Part shown: positions 1 through 14,879 of the stretch, piece by piece
How positions within the stretch are numbered: the first letter of the stretch is position 1
Layout: each line of letters begins with the position of its first letter
Assembly (NCBI GenBank): GCA_905182985.1
Contig: CAJJDN010000075.1
Location: forward strand, 423,304-487,303
DNA from: Paramecium sonneborni
Lineage: Eukaryota; Ciliophora; Oligohymenophorea; Peniculida; Parameciidae
Direction of reading: 5' to 3'
DNA: 64,000 bases
The notes under the pieces: generated by a model
The model's database searches: none
The model's input: only the letters and a program-made list of their open reading frames with translations
Told to the model about the DNA's origin: nothing
Translations under genes and position numbers: made by a program

Positions 1-44
1 TGAAGATTGTTAATTCTACAATTTCTTGGCATTTGTCGATATGA

Positions 45-470
45 TTGATAACTCTTAAAGAATTTCAGTCAATAAATCATCGGCCCTACACGTCATAGGT
101 GGGTCATACCTTATTTATTCTGTTTTGTGAGTGCCCTTATCAAACATTGGTTTAAGCAACTTATCTAAAGGCTACTAAGAGAATTAAAAGTTATCACCAC
201 TCATTCTACTCTAAAGTAAATTTGATTTAAGCACAGATATTTCCTTCTCAATTTACTAATGACAATCTTTCAGCATATTAAATCTAAGTGATGAACCAAG
301 AAGTCTATCTGAATCCTAATCTTGATGCTTTGTTGTATATGAATCAATAAGAAAATTTTACGAATTACGAGGGCCATAAATCCCAGGAGATATAATCTAT
401 CTTAAAGGTTAGGGTGAACAAATTCCAGGTTAAGGAGAATAAAATGCTGTCTGAGTATTTTATCTGCTTA
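45..470 (+). pseudogene. possible coding remnant, unrecognised
   Basis: In the frame starting at base 45 the strand stays open well past 470 when TAA and TAG are glutamine. The part up to about 470 has a balanced amino-acid mix, including stretches such as YLNPNLDALLYMNQQENF, whereas the part after 480 is simple AT-rich sequence. No start codon is visible in this frame and the left edge of the window cuts nothing recognisable. It could be the tail of a decayed gene or a chance open frame, because TGA is rare in such AT-rich DNA. I do not recognise a family. Confidence 0.2.
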
Positions 471-1320
471 ATTTTTACATTTTTCAAATTATAAATAAAT
501 TATTATAACAACAAATTCACACCTCCATAAAATTATTTTTTATTTCATCCCAAAACTATCTTATATTACTTAAATCATATAAACATCAACTTCAATATCC
601 ATTCTAAATATTCTCTCTAATTTAATTTATTCTTTTAATTCTATTTTTTCTACTTTTAATATATATAAATAATAATATAAGGTTTTACGCATGAATTAGT
701 ATGCTATTAGAAGGGTGAAAATTAAAATTTATTCGTGATCTAATATGAAACTGTTTATGAAACTTTTATCTTAAATCTTAATTTCAGCTTATCTTTTTTT
801 TTCTTTTTTTATTTTTTGAAAACTTTTCATTAAAGTTTCAAGATTTCTTTCAAGTCTATCTAGTGATTGGGCTATATGATTTTAATATTACTATAAAAGG
901 TCTCATTCAAAATTTTTATATATTTGGATTCTAATTTTATGAAGACTCATGTAAATTGTTTAAAAATATATAGCAATAATTAATTCTATTATTTTGATTT
1001 GTTAAATAATTCTTTTTGTATGATAAATTTATTAATGTTTAGTTTTTTAATGATAATTAAATATTTTATTTATTTTTAGATATAGTGTAATATTCTAATA
1101 ATTTTAATCAGATTATTAATATTAATTAAAAGGAATCAGATTATTTAATAAATTATTGATGGATGAATGTATTATTAAATTTGGCAATAGTGTGAGAATA
1201 ATTAAATTATTATTTAGATGAAAATTAACTCCTTATAGAAATTCGTTTAGTAAATTTTAGTTTGATTACAAAAGACATCTGCATTTAATATTAAATTATT
1301 TTGTATTTTAAAATGATATC
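471..1320. other. AT-rich intergenic stretch
   Basis: This stretch before the tail of the SERCA gene is nearly pure A/T with runs of T and A and no coding-like composition in any frame. It should hold the 3' flank of the minus-strand Ca2+-ATPase gene. I see no RNA gene or repeat. Confidence 0.5.
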
Positions 1321-4564
<3,244 letters not shown>

Positions 4565-4813
4565 TAATTAAAAATTTATAATATATGATATCCCCAAAAA
4601 TCTTTTTTTGTTAAATAATTCATTTTTTATAAGCAACTACTCTCAATAATTTTATTCACTTAAATTATTTACTCTAAACATATATAATGTCTATATTTAA
4701 TCTTTTATCCCCTTCTTATAATCATTTACAGAACAATTATCAATTTATAGAAAATTATTTTATTCTAATACACAATTTTTTATAGAATTTTTATTTCTTA
4801 ATGAGAATTTAAT

Positions 4814-6491
4814 TCATTCTATGATTCCTTCAACAAAATCACCTCTAGGACTTGCCAAATCAACCAATTTACTACTCTTTATTACAGAAAAAGGTTCTTT
4901 CTGATAAAATTGAAATACTCCTTTTGGGGATTGCAACTCACTCATATAATTACACTTCTTTAACTTTGGAATTTAAAATTAATTTTAATCCTTATCTTCA
5001 ATTTCAGAATTTATTATGTCTTCTTATAAATTGTATTATGATAATATTTCTTCACATTAAATAGAAAAATTCCCATTATTCTGTTTCATCGTTGAAATAA
5101 GTGATGCTTACAGTTAAGTACTGTAATCACTAATTTAATCAAAAAAAGCATGATAAAGAGCCTTTCTCGCACTTATTCTCAGTTTTGGATCTTTCTTCAA
5201 CAATAAAGTTAGTAAATTCTAATTTAGATTATTATATAATAACTACAATTGAATCTTCTGTAATATATTGTTTATCTAATGGCAATTAAAAGTCTATTTC
5301 ACATTTTTTATTGGCTCTTAAAATTTCATCAAAAGTCTTTCCAGTAAAAATACTCCTTCCAGTCAAAAGTTTATAGAGAATACATCCGCAACTAAAAATA
5401 TCCACTTTTGTTGTGTATTTGCTACCAATATTAGTTGTTAAGACTTCAGGAGCTACATAACCTGGAGTTCCACATCTTGGAAATAAATATCTAATTTAAA
5501 AAAAGATAAGATACTTATCTAAAGTTTCATTTGTAGCTAAACCAAAGTCAACAAGAACTAAAGAATAATAATCATTTCTTCTTGCAAACATTAAATTATC
5601 TGGTTTTAAATCTCTATGAATTATCTAAAAATACTTATTGAGAATATACTTTATAGGAATGCAATAATGCTACACTTTATAATAATTATGCCATTATAAT
5701 TTTAATAAATTAAATAGGTAAACGCTTATCAGGAAGTCCCTAATCTTTAAAATAATTAATTACTTTGGCTCTTTCTATTTCTTCACTTAAACATTAACCT
5801 TCTAGATATTCAGTCACTAAGTAATAAGTATGGTCCCCTTCATAAATCTCTCTTAAAATTAAAAAGTTAGATGAATGAGGAGATAAAATTTTGAGAATTG
5901 AAATTTCCATATTATAGGCTGCCTATAAATATTTAACTAATGATTAGTACTAATCCTGAGCCTTTCTCAGTCTAATTCAAAAATGATTTTTCAATAGCTT
6001 TAATAGCATAAACTTTTGAATTGATAACATTCTATGCACTATATACCTACATAATCAACAAATATTTACTTTTGCTGAACTTCCTTTACCAATTTGCAAA
6101 AGTGGTATATAAATATCTCCAATACCTTCAAATGTAACTTTTAATCCTAAAATTTCTTTAAATCTATAATATTATTTTATCCTACCTAACCAAATCTTAA
6201 TGATCAGCACACAAAGTCTTAAAATAATTATTGTAGGGAAAAACGAAGGATTATAAATAAACTCCATCTTTTTACTTTTTCAAGACCCAATTTATCTTTA
6301 TTGAGAGTTGAAAATAGATTTTATATTTTGGGGACTAAGTATCTTAAGACTAAATATTTCAATATACTTTATACACTGCCCATTGTAAAATAATCTTAGA
6401 ATACACTGATATAATATTTTTTATCTCGAAAAAAATGTTTACGATATCCAATAAACTTGAATTTAGCATCTTTGTATTCAATATAATCCAT
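4814..6491 (-). CDS. serine/threonine protein kinase with N-terminal PH-like region
   Basis: After removal of seven introns (6350-6374, 6164-6185, 6047-6069, 5923-5950, 5625-5649, 5491-5514, 5219-5246; 22-28 nt) the gene encodes exactly 500 residues. The first hundred residues, from MDYIEYKDAKFKFIGYRKHF, resemble the PH-like modules that often precede kinases in Paramecium. The catalytic domain follows with glycine loop GKGSSAKVY, lysine motif YAIK, catalytic loop HRDLKPDN, DFG and the APE region CGTPGYVAPE, so it should be active. The tail after HAFFD is hydrophilic and about 70 residues long. The overall shape suggests the CAMK/AGC-like expanded kinases of ciliates. The substrate is unknown. 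The PH assignment rests on pattern only. Confidence 0.93.
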
Positions 6492-6599
6492 TGTGTGTTT
6501 GATATACAACTAATTAAATTTAACAAATGATTTATAATAAATAAAAACAAAAATATAATTTTTTCTTTACTTTCAATAAAATATCTTTTTTTAACCCTG

Positions 6600-7640
6600 A
6601 AAGCAGGATTATTATAAAGTAAAGCAGATTTTTTAACTCTTATTGGATGCTAATCTTTACATTTATATTTGTAGTCACTTAATTTTTATGGTGATTTAAT
6701 ATCTTAAGATTTGGCTATAAATATAGAATTGGGAAAAATGAGTTGAATTTGATTAAAAAAATAATCTAGTTGCTTCTTAAAAAATTTAACGATTTTTGAT
6801 TTGGAGTCAGTTAATGAGAATGCTAATTATTATTACGTTGTAACATTTTTATTACCCAATTTCAATTCAACATAAGTTAAATATTAATTCTTTTTAATGT
6901 GCTAATATTCATTATAACAAAAATAAGTATTGTGGAGATAATCTTTCATTCAATTTTTAATATTAATTGCAATTTTTTTTTATATAAGTCTTTTCATCCT
7001 CTAAAATAATTTTTCACCATGTAAGATGAACAATAAAATTATAAATTTTTTGAGATACATGTAATAGGATTCTTATGGCCCAATATATACTGCTTTATCA
7101 TATTTTTCTTTTCTTATGATCTCTGATAGCATATATTCAGTGGTACCAAAAAAACAGGTTTTTTGCTTAACCATCATTTAACCTGAAAGTAGACCAGTTG
7201 AAATCACAAAATTTCATATTGTAATTTTACAATAAAATGTTATCTGCCTTTATGTTTCGATGAATAATACCAATAAAGAATATGTTAAGCATTTTGATAG
7301 AAGTGATAAAACTTCTTCTTTATTTAATTGTTAACTATCTTAATTAACCCATATAAGGTGTCTAGTTCATATATTTATACGATTTTCTACTCAGAAATAA
7401 TTTAATTCATTTAATATATTATAGGTGGAAAAAATTTGTTTGATATAGCTTTTTGAAATCTTTATAATTTAAATTGTTACTATTTTTTTAGTGAAAATTT
7501 TATTTAACATTGTTCATTGGCAACAGAACCTTTTCAAAAATTCTACTTCTTAAAGTACTTTATATTAATCTTTAAGCGATTTCTTATGAATTTGAGATGA
7601 AAAAGTTTTGGTTTTATTAGGCAAATTGTTATATGAATAT
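6600..7640 (-). pseudogene. decayed protein kinase, Aurora-like motif order
   Basis: Minus-strand kinase subdomains are recognisable but broken. The catalytic loop reads HRNIKADNILL, so the aspartate of HRD is asparagine. The next motif reads CDFNWSTF, where an Aurora-type kinase would have CDFGWS. The activation segment continues in a different frame as GTTEYMLSEII, so at least one frameshift lies near 7145. Upstream the glycine loop and VAIK lysine cannot be traced, and frames are interrupted by TGA. The flanking intact kinase gene at 4814-6491 is not its obvious parent, since its activation segment is different. I read this as a dead kinase duplicate; boundaries are approximate. Confidence 0.7.
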
Positions 7641-7893
7641 TAATTCATCATTAAGGAAAAATAAATAAATATGATATTGATATAGTTCCAGTTCAAATTT
7701 AAATAAAATTTAGTTTATTAAATTGTCATCATCTTTATCTACTTTATCTAGTAAATCAAATAAATTGTCAATAAAATTATCTCAATTTAATAGATAAAAA
7801 ATGTTGATTTTAAAAATCATATTTGTAACAGTAGGTTTCGTTTGTACAATTATTAGCCTTTTTATATATTAGTAGTATTAATAAATTTAATTT

Positions 7894-8999
7894 ATGAAAA
7901 TAATTATCAAAACTTTAAGTGGATAAACTTTTGAACTTGAAGTTCAGCAAACAGATACAGTAACTCTGATTTACAAATTAGGTTCTAAACATCAAAGAAA
8001 AAATTGAATAGGTTAAATAATTTGAAATAGGCTAATAAAAACTTTTAAGAAAAGGAACTCTTTTACTAAATGATTAAACAGTAGGGGAATTGGGAATTTA
8101 AGAGAAAGACTTTCTTGTTGTTATGGTTAACGTAAAAGTAATAAATAAAAAATATAATTGTCTAGAAAGGTCCTCCTTAATAATAACCTGTTTAATAATA
8201 ATAAGTATAATAATAGCCACTTTAATAACCTTAACCAATTTAAATTTAAGAACCTGTATAAGTAGCTAAGCCAATAGTATCATAATAAAATATGGCAACA
8301 GGTTAGGAATATGATGTGGCAATTTAAAATTTGATTTAAATGGGATTTGCTAAATCTGAATGTGAAGCAGCAATGAAAGCAGCATTTAATAATTAAGATA
8401 GAGCCATAGAATATTTATTAAATGTAATGAAATATCATGCTATTTAAGGGGATTCCTGTAGTTGAATAGCCACCACCTCCATAATAAGGATAAAATGTAA
8501 ATTAAGAACATTAAAATACATTGTAATAATTAAGAGAATAAATTATATAAAATCCAGAGACAATACTTTAAATTTTACCATAATTATAGTAATCAAATCC
8601 TTAATTATATTAAGTAAATATAATGATTACATTTAATTAGTAAATTTAATAGAATCCCGAGACATTTATTCAGTTACTTTTAGGAGGTGGTTAAGAAGGA
8701 GGAGATGAGATTGAGACAGAGATTACTTAAGAAGAATAATAATAACTGAATTAGTTAATAATGATGGGATTTACAAAAGAAGATGCATTAGAAGGTTATT
8801 TAGCTTGTGATAAAAATGTGGAAACAGCAGCATCGTATTTATTTGAAAAATAAGCAAGAGGGGATTTATTAAGTATAAAATTATATTTATGACAGGTTAA
8901 CATATTGAGAGGGAAGAAAATAATCCTGAAAATTATAATGATGAAGAAGGAAATGAAGGGGAAGATGATTAAGATGATGATGATGATTAATATTATTGA
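7894..8999 (+). CDS. RAD23: RAD23-type ubiquitin receptor (UBL-UBA-STI1-UBA)
   Basis: RAD23 proteins shuttle ubiquitinated substrates to the proteasome and bind the XPC/Rad4 repair factor. The spliced protein has 326 residues. In order it shows an N-terminal ubiquitin-like domain (residues 1-75, MKIIIKTLSGQTFELEV), a Gln/Pro linker, UBA1 (near LIQMGFAKSECEAAM), an XPC-binding segment (LREQIIQNPETILQ and NPETFIQLLLGG), UBA2 (LIMMGFTKEDALEG) and an Asp/Glu-rich tail. Five introns were placed: 7960-7981, 8138-8165, 8424-8448, 8614-8640 and 8873-8895. The stop lies three bases from the stop of the convergent gene at 9002, so the two 3' ends nearly touch. The acidic tail is longer than usual in yeast or human RAD23. 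Confidence 0.94.
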
Positions 9000-9001
9000 A
9001 T

Positions 9002-10939
9002 TCATATTATTATATTATTTTCACCTCCATATTTTTTCGGAATTACTGATATATTAATATCTTTTAATAAAACTGCTTGTATTTCTTTAGGATCTCTTCC
9101 AGCAAAGGCCATTTTCTCGATAGTTCTTTTTGGTAAAAATTTCTTAACTAGATTGTATATTGACTTAGCAAGCCAATCAGTATTTATTACAATATTTCTT
9201 ATCTGTCTTTCTGGATACTTCATAAAGACGTAAGTCATCAATGCCTTTATTAAATCTAGACTAACATTTTTTCTACTCAAGTTAAAACAATCAATTATTA
9301 AGATTTAACAATCAATGTGTCCTCTCATACTTTTTTACATAATTACATATTATTTATTACTTACTAATGTTATGTTCCATCAAACTACAGAAATATTCTA
9401 TAAATATTTCAATCGTTGGATTAGGTTCTTTATATTCATCAGGTAATAGATTTTCTGCTCTTATATAAAATATTGGATGACCTAACTATTATTTTTAATA
9501 TTTATATTTTTATACTTTGCCTTCTCCCAACATTATCAAAATATTTTACTTTCTAAAATAATCATACTTTTCATTTTTATAATCATAAGAATTTATATTA
9601 TTTTCTTTCCTCCATTTTAAAACATCTATTAGCATTTTCTCAGCTGCATTTAAATCAAATTATCTAGCTTAAAGATGTCTAATCAATGCATTATCATTTA
9701 ATGCCAAATTTTTCATTCTCACCCTAAATTGGTTCAAAATCTCCTTTTCATTGTCCTATTCTATTTTCAATCAATACATTTAATTAAGTAAATCTTAGAT
9801 ATCTTTCTTCATTTTATAAAGCAGGATGATTTCTATCAGGATTAACATCTTAATAACCTAAATGATCATTAGGTAAAAAATAAACTTCTAAACCATCCTT
9901 TTTATTTTATTATCCTATACCATTTTAAGTTTATATTATTACTTCAGACTTCTCTTAAATTTTTTCAATAATCTAATTTACTTAAACATATATACATGAT
10001 CATATTCATAATTTATAATTTAATGATTTATTATATATTCTTTTGCAAACTTATGCATTAATTTATCCTTAGACTTCTTAAGAATAATTAATATCTCACA
10101 TTATGTTTAATTTATATTTTGATGATTTTCAAATATTTAGAAATTAATCTATTATATATTAATAATCTTACCCTTAATATTTAAGAATTTTATACATCCC
10201 TTTGTATTATAAAATAGCCAGATTTTATTTACTATTTTCTTACATAAGTAATATGAATATTAGTTTAATGCTAATCCTTTTTCTTTTTACTAAAACAAAT
10301 TTAATATTTCTATTGAAATTGATTGCATTTTATGCTTTGATGATTCTTTAAGCTCGGTTGAAAATAGATCAAATTATTTTCATTTATAAAAATTTTTTTT
10401 ATCATTTTCATTGGTTTATCTATAACCCAATTACCCTTTAGATAATGAAATTTAGAATCATCAGAATAGTATAGTCGTAATTTATCATAGATTTTATGTA
10501 ATTTCCAATCAACATTTTATTATAGAAGTTCAATTTCATCATTACATTCATCCTCTATTGTTGTATGTAAAGTATGATGGCTAACTAAAACAGGTTGATT
10601 TGATAATAAATTCTTTTTTAAAGTAAATCATTACTATTGAAAGTTTAAGTTGAGCAACCCATTCTTCTGCATCTTTTAAAGAAATAGCTCTGTATACGGT
10701 TGAATAATCTTGATGAATCAAAGTGAAATAAAATAAATCATCAATTTTATCCGGACCCTCTACTTTAGCCTATTCCAAAATAATTACTTCAATAGGTGAA
10801 TGAGACTTATTCTTTAAATTATTTTTACTTTATCATTCTCAAATTTAAAGAAATGCTTATGATCTAAATAATAGTAATTAGAAGTCCAAAATAAAGATTT
10901 TGTCTGGAGATAACCATGTTTATAGGAATGTTGATTCAT
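9002..10939 (-). CDS. PH domain plus CRAL-TRIO (Sec14-like) lipid-transfer protein
   Basis: Seven introns (10806-10828, 10613-10634, 10149-10171, 9973-9995, 9756-9777, 9486-9515, 9330-9360) splice to 587 residues. The N-terminus, MNQHSYKHGYLQTKSLFW, opens a PH domain that ends with DAEEWVAQLKLSI near residue 110. A middle region of about 200 residues contains a second stretch that looks like a beta-rich module. The last 260 residues carry the CRAL-TRIO helical N-part (FDLNAAEKMLIDVLKWRKE) and the lipid-binding fold (GHPIFYIRAENLLP, DTDWLAK-type region INTDWLAKSIYN, and PKKYGG). Such proteins exchange phosphoinositides or other lipids between membranes. The PH domain would target it to a phosphoinositide-bearing membrane. 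The stop almost abuts RAD23 on the other strand. Confidence 0.9.
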
Positions 10940-11930
10940 TAATTTTATTTATTATAATTAATAAACAATAATTTTTTTATAATTGTAACCTTCGTTAAGA
11001 AAAATCTGAAACTCTTAAATATTTTATACAATTCAAAGAACTTTTCAAATTAAGGTGGAAGAATCTTAGTATTATTTTATATTTATTTTTAATTTACACA
11101 TTTAAACATTATTATATTTTATGAAGAAACAGAATCTGAAAATAATATTATCATAAAAATAATTGATAATTTTTTGATTAATTCAGAAATGAAAGAAAAT
11201 TATTGGTTAATAACTACTTACATATCATTATAATATTAATGAATAAGTTTCTTAAAATAAGTGAATTCATGCCTTCCGCCTTAATTTTATATAATTTATT
11301 CAAATAGTTATTTGCTTGTAATTGATTTTTTTGTACTAATCCTTACAAAATTCAAAGAAGTAATTTCTTTTAATTTTTACATTGTATGTCTTTTTTTACT
11401 AAAAATTATTCTTAGGTATTATAGATCAAATTCTTTGAAGTCTAAGTCAGTAAATTTTTAGGAACAATTTAAAGGACTAATTAGTCTTTTATCAAATATT
11501 TATATTAAAATCGATTTATTTAATTGAATATGAATTTATAAAATTTATAATATATCATTTTAAGATGATATCAAAATTATCATGAGCACCTTTTAAAAGC
11601 ATTTAACTTAAAAACCAAGGACATTTTATTTTTTTGCTGCTCTCAATGTACCAGCAAGGGCCATATACTATTGATATAGAGTACTTCATAATATTTTTAT
11701 TTTTTTTCAACATTGAATAAAACTCCAAATTTTACAACATCAGAATTTTTGGTACCTCATCGTTAAATGTCTTTTTTTAATTCTTCAATTATTTTCCTAA
11801 ATTTTATCTCACATGATAATAATTATTAAATAATATTTAAAATTGAGTAATGAAATAAATTAATTAATGTTTTCTTAAAAATAAAGAAAAAAAAGAAAAT
11901 ATAAAATGAAGATGGATGCAATATTAATTC
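10940..11930. other. AT-rich region without a clear gene
   Basis: About one kilobase between the PH/CRAL-TRIO gene start and the aquaporin stop. It is AT-rich with short open stretches only. A short plus-strand stretch near 11640 reads SMYQQGPYTIDIEYF but has no start, no motif and no extension. It must hold the promoter of the gene starting at 10939. Confidence 0.4.
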
Positions 11931-12753
11931 TCAATTCGTAGATTTACTTATTAATGTTGGAGTATAAATCTTCCAATAAAATGTAATTCCCAATAGCGCT
12001 CCAATCCATGGTCCAATAACAAACATTAATAAATTAATCATCTAACTCCATCTTCCAAAATAAATTCCATAAAAAAGTTAAAGTCTAACTTATATCAAAA
12101 TTCTTACCCAAATGCAGCTGCTGGATTGAATAAACTATTGCCCATAGTTGCTGTATATCTAAAATATATTCATATATTACTATCTAGCTACAAAATATAT
12201 TATACTAATGAATGCTGCTGATTAAATTTGAGTTGAAGTAATTTTTGTGTTTTCAGCTGTTTAAATTTATATAAAAGTAAAGAAAATAATGGAGCCAGCT
12301 ATTTCAGACATCAAAGTACCTAGTACTTAATGAGTAGGTAATCTAATATTATAATATTAATATACGATTCATAATAAGGTAAGGTTTAACTATTCGCAAA
12401 TAAAGGCATAATTAACATTCCCGCAATCAAACTTGCAAGTAATTAGGATCCAATAAAATAAATTGTTTTTTTACTATTAATAGTTCCATCTATAAATCCT
12501 ATTAATGTACAAATTGGATTGAAATATCCTCCACTTAGGCGCCCAAATAATATTAGACTTATAAAATAAATGAGAGATAATCCAAAATTATTTCTACATA
12601 ATTTTGATAAATCTTTTACTCAGTTGCTAAAGCTCCATAAATTACTAGCAAAGTTCCAACAGTTTCAAAAACAACAATATTTAAGATTTAAGCAGATTCT
12701 TTTTCCTTTGAATCTTCTTAATTCACTTAAAATTAATTGACTGTAGGTTCCAT
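11931..12753 (-). CDS. aquaporin / major intrinsic protein channel
   Basis: This is a MIP-family channel for water or small solutes. Four introns (12594-12619, 12343-12365, 12159-12180, 12085-12107) splice to 242 residues, the usual size for the family. The two half-membrane loops are visible: the first is GGYFNPICTLIGF, with NPI in place of the canonical NPA, and the second is NSLFNPAAAFG, with a normal NPA but alanine where most aquaporins have arginine after it. Six hydrophobic segments are present, the last being MFVIGPWIGALLG. The missing arginine widens the selectivity filter in known relatives and suggests glycerol, urea or another solute rather than strict water selectivity; this is inference. 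The gene after it on the same strand ends at 12786, only 32 bp away. Confidence 0.92.
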
Positions 12754-12785
12754 AATATAATTATATATATAATTAATCAATATAA

Positions 12786-13329
12786 TCAATATAATTTATT
12801 TCTAGTTAAAGTTTGCGTCATCTATTTTTACGACTAAGACATTATTCCTTTAGTTAACTAAGTTATTAATTGCTTGTTATATTGATATTAGGTATACTTA
12901 TTGTTCTTGATTAATTTTTTTATTTTCAATACATTCAGCTAACATTGATTTGATACATCTCCAAATTTATTTAAGATTTGGTAATTAATCTCCAGAAAAA
13001 TAATCAGGAGGTGAACATGAAACTATTAAATCTTTTAAACACGAAATAAATTTATTTTGTTCTTTTAGTTTCAATTTCTATTCATTTAATTTAACTAAAC
13101 AAAGTGAATGTAATTTTGGTTCAAATATATTTTCTTTATTTACTAATCCTATTTCATTAAAAACTTAAGAAACAAATGTTTACAATCTTTGTATATTTGT
13201 ATAATTCCCTATCATCTTTTCTAATACTTAAACTTAATGCTCTAATTTTTTTATTTATTCTTCTTATTTCTTAATCAATTCATTTTAATCATTATTCAGA
13301 GATACTTCATGTACTGAAGAGTAATTCAT
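12786..13329 (-). CDS. small coiled-coil protein, function unknown
   Basis: The single intron at 12873-12897 (25 nt) splices to 172 residues. The protein starts MNYSSVHEVSLNNDQNELI and runs into a heptad-like helix (KKQEEQIKKLEHQVQVLEKM), followed by a less charged helical part and a short tail ending RNKLY. No domain is recognised. It is encoded head-to-tail with the aquaporin, whose start lies 32 bp downstream of this gene's stop. Confidence 0.75.
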
Positions 13330-13629
13330 ATTTTAAAACTAAAGCATATCTATATCTTCAGATTTAGAACTCTTATGTTATCGAAATGGATGGAGACGAG
13401 GAGATTATAAGGTTTTAAAAGAGTCATAGTTGTCGTATGTTTTACATCTCATTTTGAATTATTCAATTTAAAACTATTTGTTATTATTATTATTATTAAT
13501 TTGACAATTTAAATCATCATAAAAAAATCACAATACAAAATATATTAACTAATCCATCTAACCTAAAATAATCAAATATTCATAACCTCATTTTCAAACC
13601 TAATTTGAATTAATTAAATTTTTAATCAA

Positions 13630-14160
13630 ATAATAATTGTCAAGCCTAATTGTAAAGAATATATCAAATTTGATAACGGAAGTCCAGATAAAAAAAATAT
13701 TTGAAAAAAAGGGGAAGTTTTAGATGTTATAGTTATTTTTAAAGATAACAAAAATAAAAGATTCTGTTTTATTGGTTATAAGAAGAAATCTGATGCAATC
13801 AAAGCAAAAGAACATTTTGATAAAACATTCATAATGATGTCTAAAATATAAGTTGATTTTGCTAAAACAGTAGAGGATCCTAATTTACCTAGACCTTGGT
13901 CAAGAAATACTCACGGATTATCAGCATTTCAAAAAAACTATAAAATTGAAGAACCATTTGTCATTAAAAAAATAAATGATAAATAACTATAAGAATAACT
14001 ATATAAATCAATAGAACCTTAAAAAGAATAAAAATCTAAAAAAATTTAAGAGTTCTTATAATAAATCAAAACTAATTAGAAACCAATCAGGAAATCTCTT
14101 GGAATGATAATAAAAATAATTAAGTTGATCAAATATTTGAAAAATCGATAAAGGAAAACC
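13630..14160 (+). pseudogene. fragment of MRD1/RBM19 first RRM, frameshifted
   Basis: MRD1/RBM19 is a multi-RRM ribosome-biogenesis factor of 700-900 residues. Here only its first RRM remains. A clear block reads KKGEVLDVIVIF, RFCFIGYKK, TFIMMSKIQVDFAK and DPNLPRPWSR, the last being the very conserved segment after RRM1 in this family. Before it the frame is broken in a run of A near 13691 (TGA in place of the expected frame), and no ATG is found upstream. After it, near 14085, the natural continuation switches frame again (to NDNKNNQVDQIFEKSIKE). RRMs 2 to 6 are absent from the window. It is a dead, truncated copy. Confidence 0.8.
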
Positions 14161-14386
14161 AAAAATATTTTTTTATAGTTTCATCTAAACTTTTAAACAC
14201 ACTTTCCTTTGATATCTCCATAAAAATTTTATATTTTTTCTTAATTTCATTACATAAACAATAAATTTATTTCCATTTTATTGATTTATATTTGGCTAGT
14301 TTTGGTACAAATATTTGATATTTAGGCAATCTTCTTTCTGATTTGAAAATGAATTTTGTGATTTGGTCAGGTTTCTTAAAATTCAT
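14129..14386 (-). CDS. possible small protein, unknown
   Basis: An uninterrupted 85-codon frame begins MNFKKPDQITKF and ends before a TGA at 14129-14131. Composition is basic and helical (RRLPKYQIFVPKLAKYKSI). It overlaps the tail of the MRD1-like relic on the other strand by about 30 bp. It could be a real small gene or part of a longer decayed one. There is no recognised domain. Confidence 0.35.
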
Positions 14387-14879
14387 ATTTTGAAATTTAT
14401 TTTTTATTATTATTAAATTGACGTTAATAAATATTAAACCTAGAATAATTTATTTTCTAATTTCGATATAATCTAACTAAAATCAACTTGTAATATCATT
14501 TAAAATTTGAATGAATTTTATATTACTAAAAGCACATACTTTATCTAATTTATTCTTAAATTTGATTATTTAAATTGAAACTATATGTTTTACAAGGCAA
14601 TATTTATAGGCTTTGATTTTTGAATATGTAAAAATTTTAAATAAGCCTTTAAATAATTTAGGAAAATTAGTTTAAATTTGAATATGTATATTAGATGAAT
14701 ATTTAAATCATTTAATCAATTCCAAGACCATAACCCAAGCAATAATAATTATGTAGGAATAATTATTGAATTGGCATACAGGATTATCTTTGGAACAATT
14801 GCTTTAGGCTAATTGGTAAGAACAGGCAGTTAGAGTTCAACTGGGTGTCACATTATTAATAGATTCAGGAACTTTAACT

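Noticed and set aside
9002..9280. A separate 92-residue gene starting at 9280
   Set aside because: It is the C-terminal exon of the PH/CRAL-TRIO gene; its apparent start is a TTG inside the exon.
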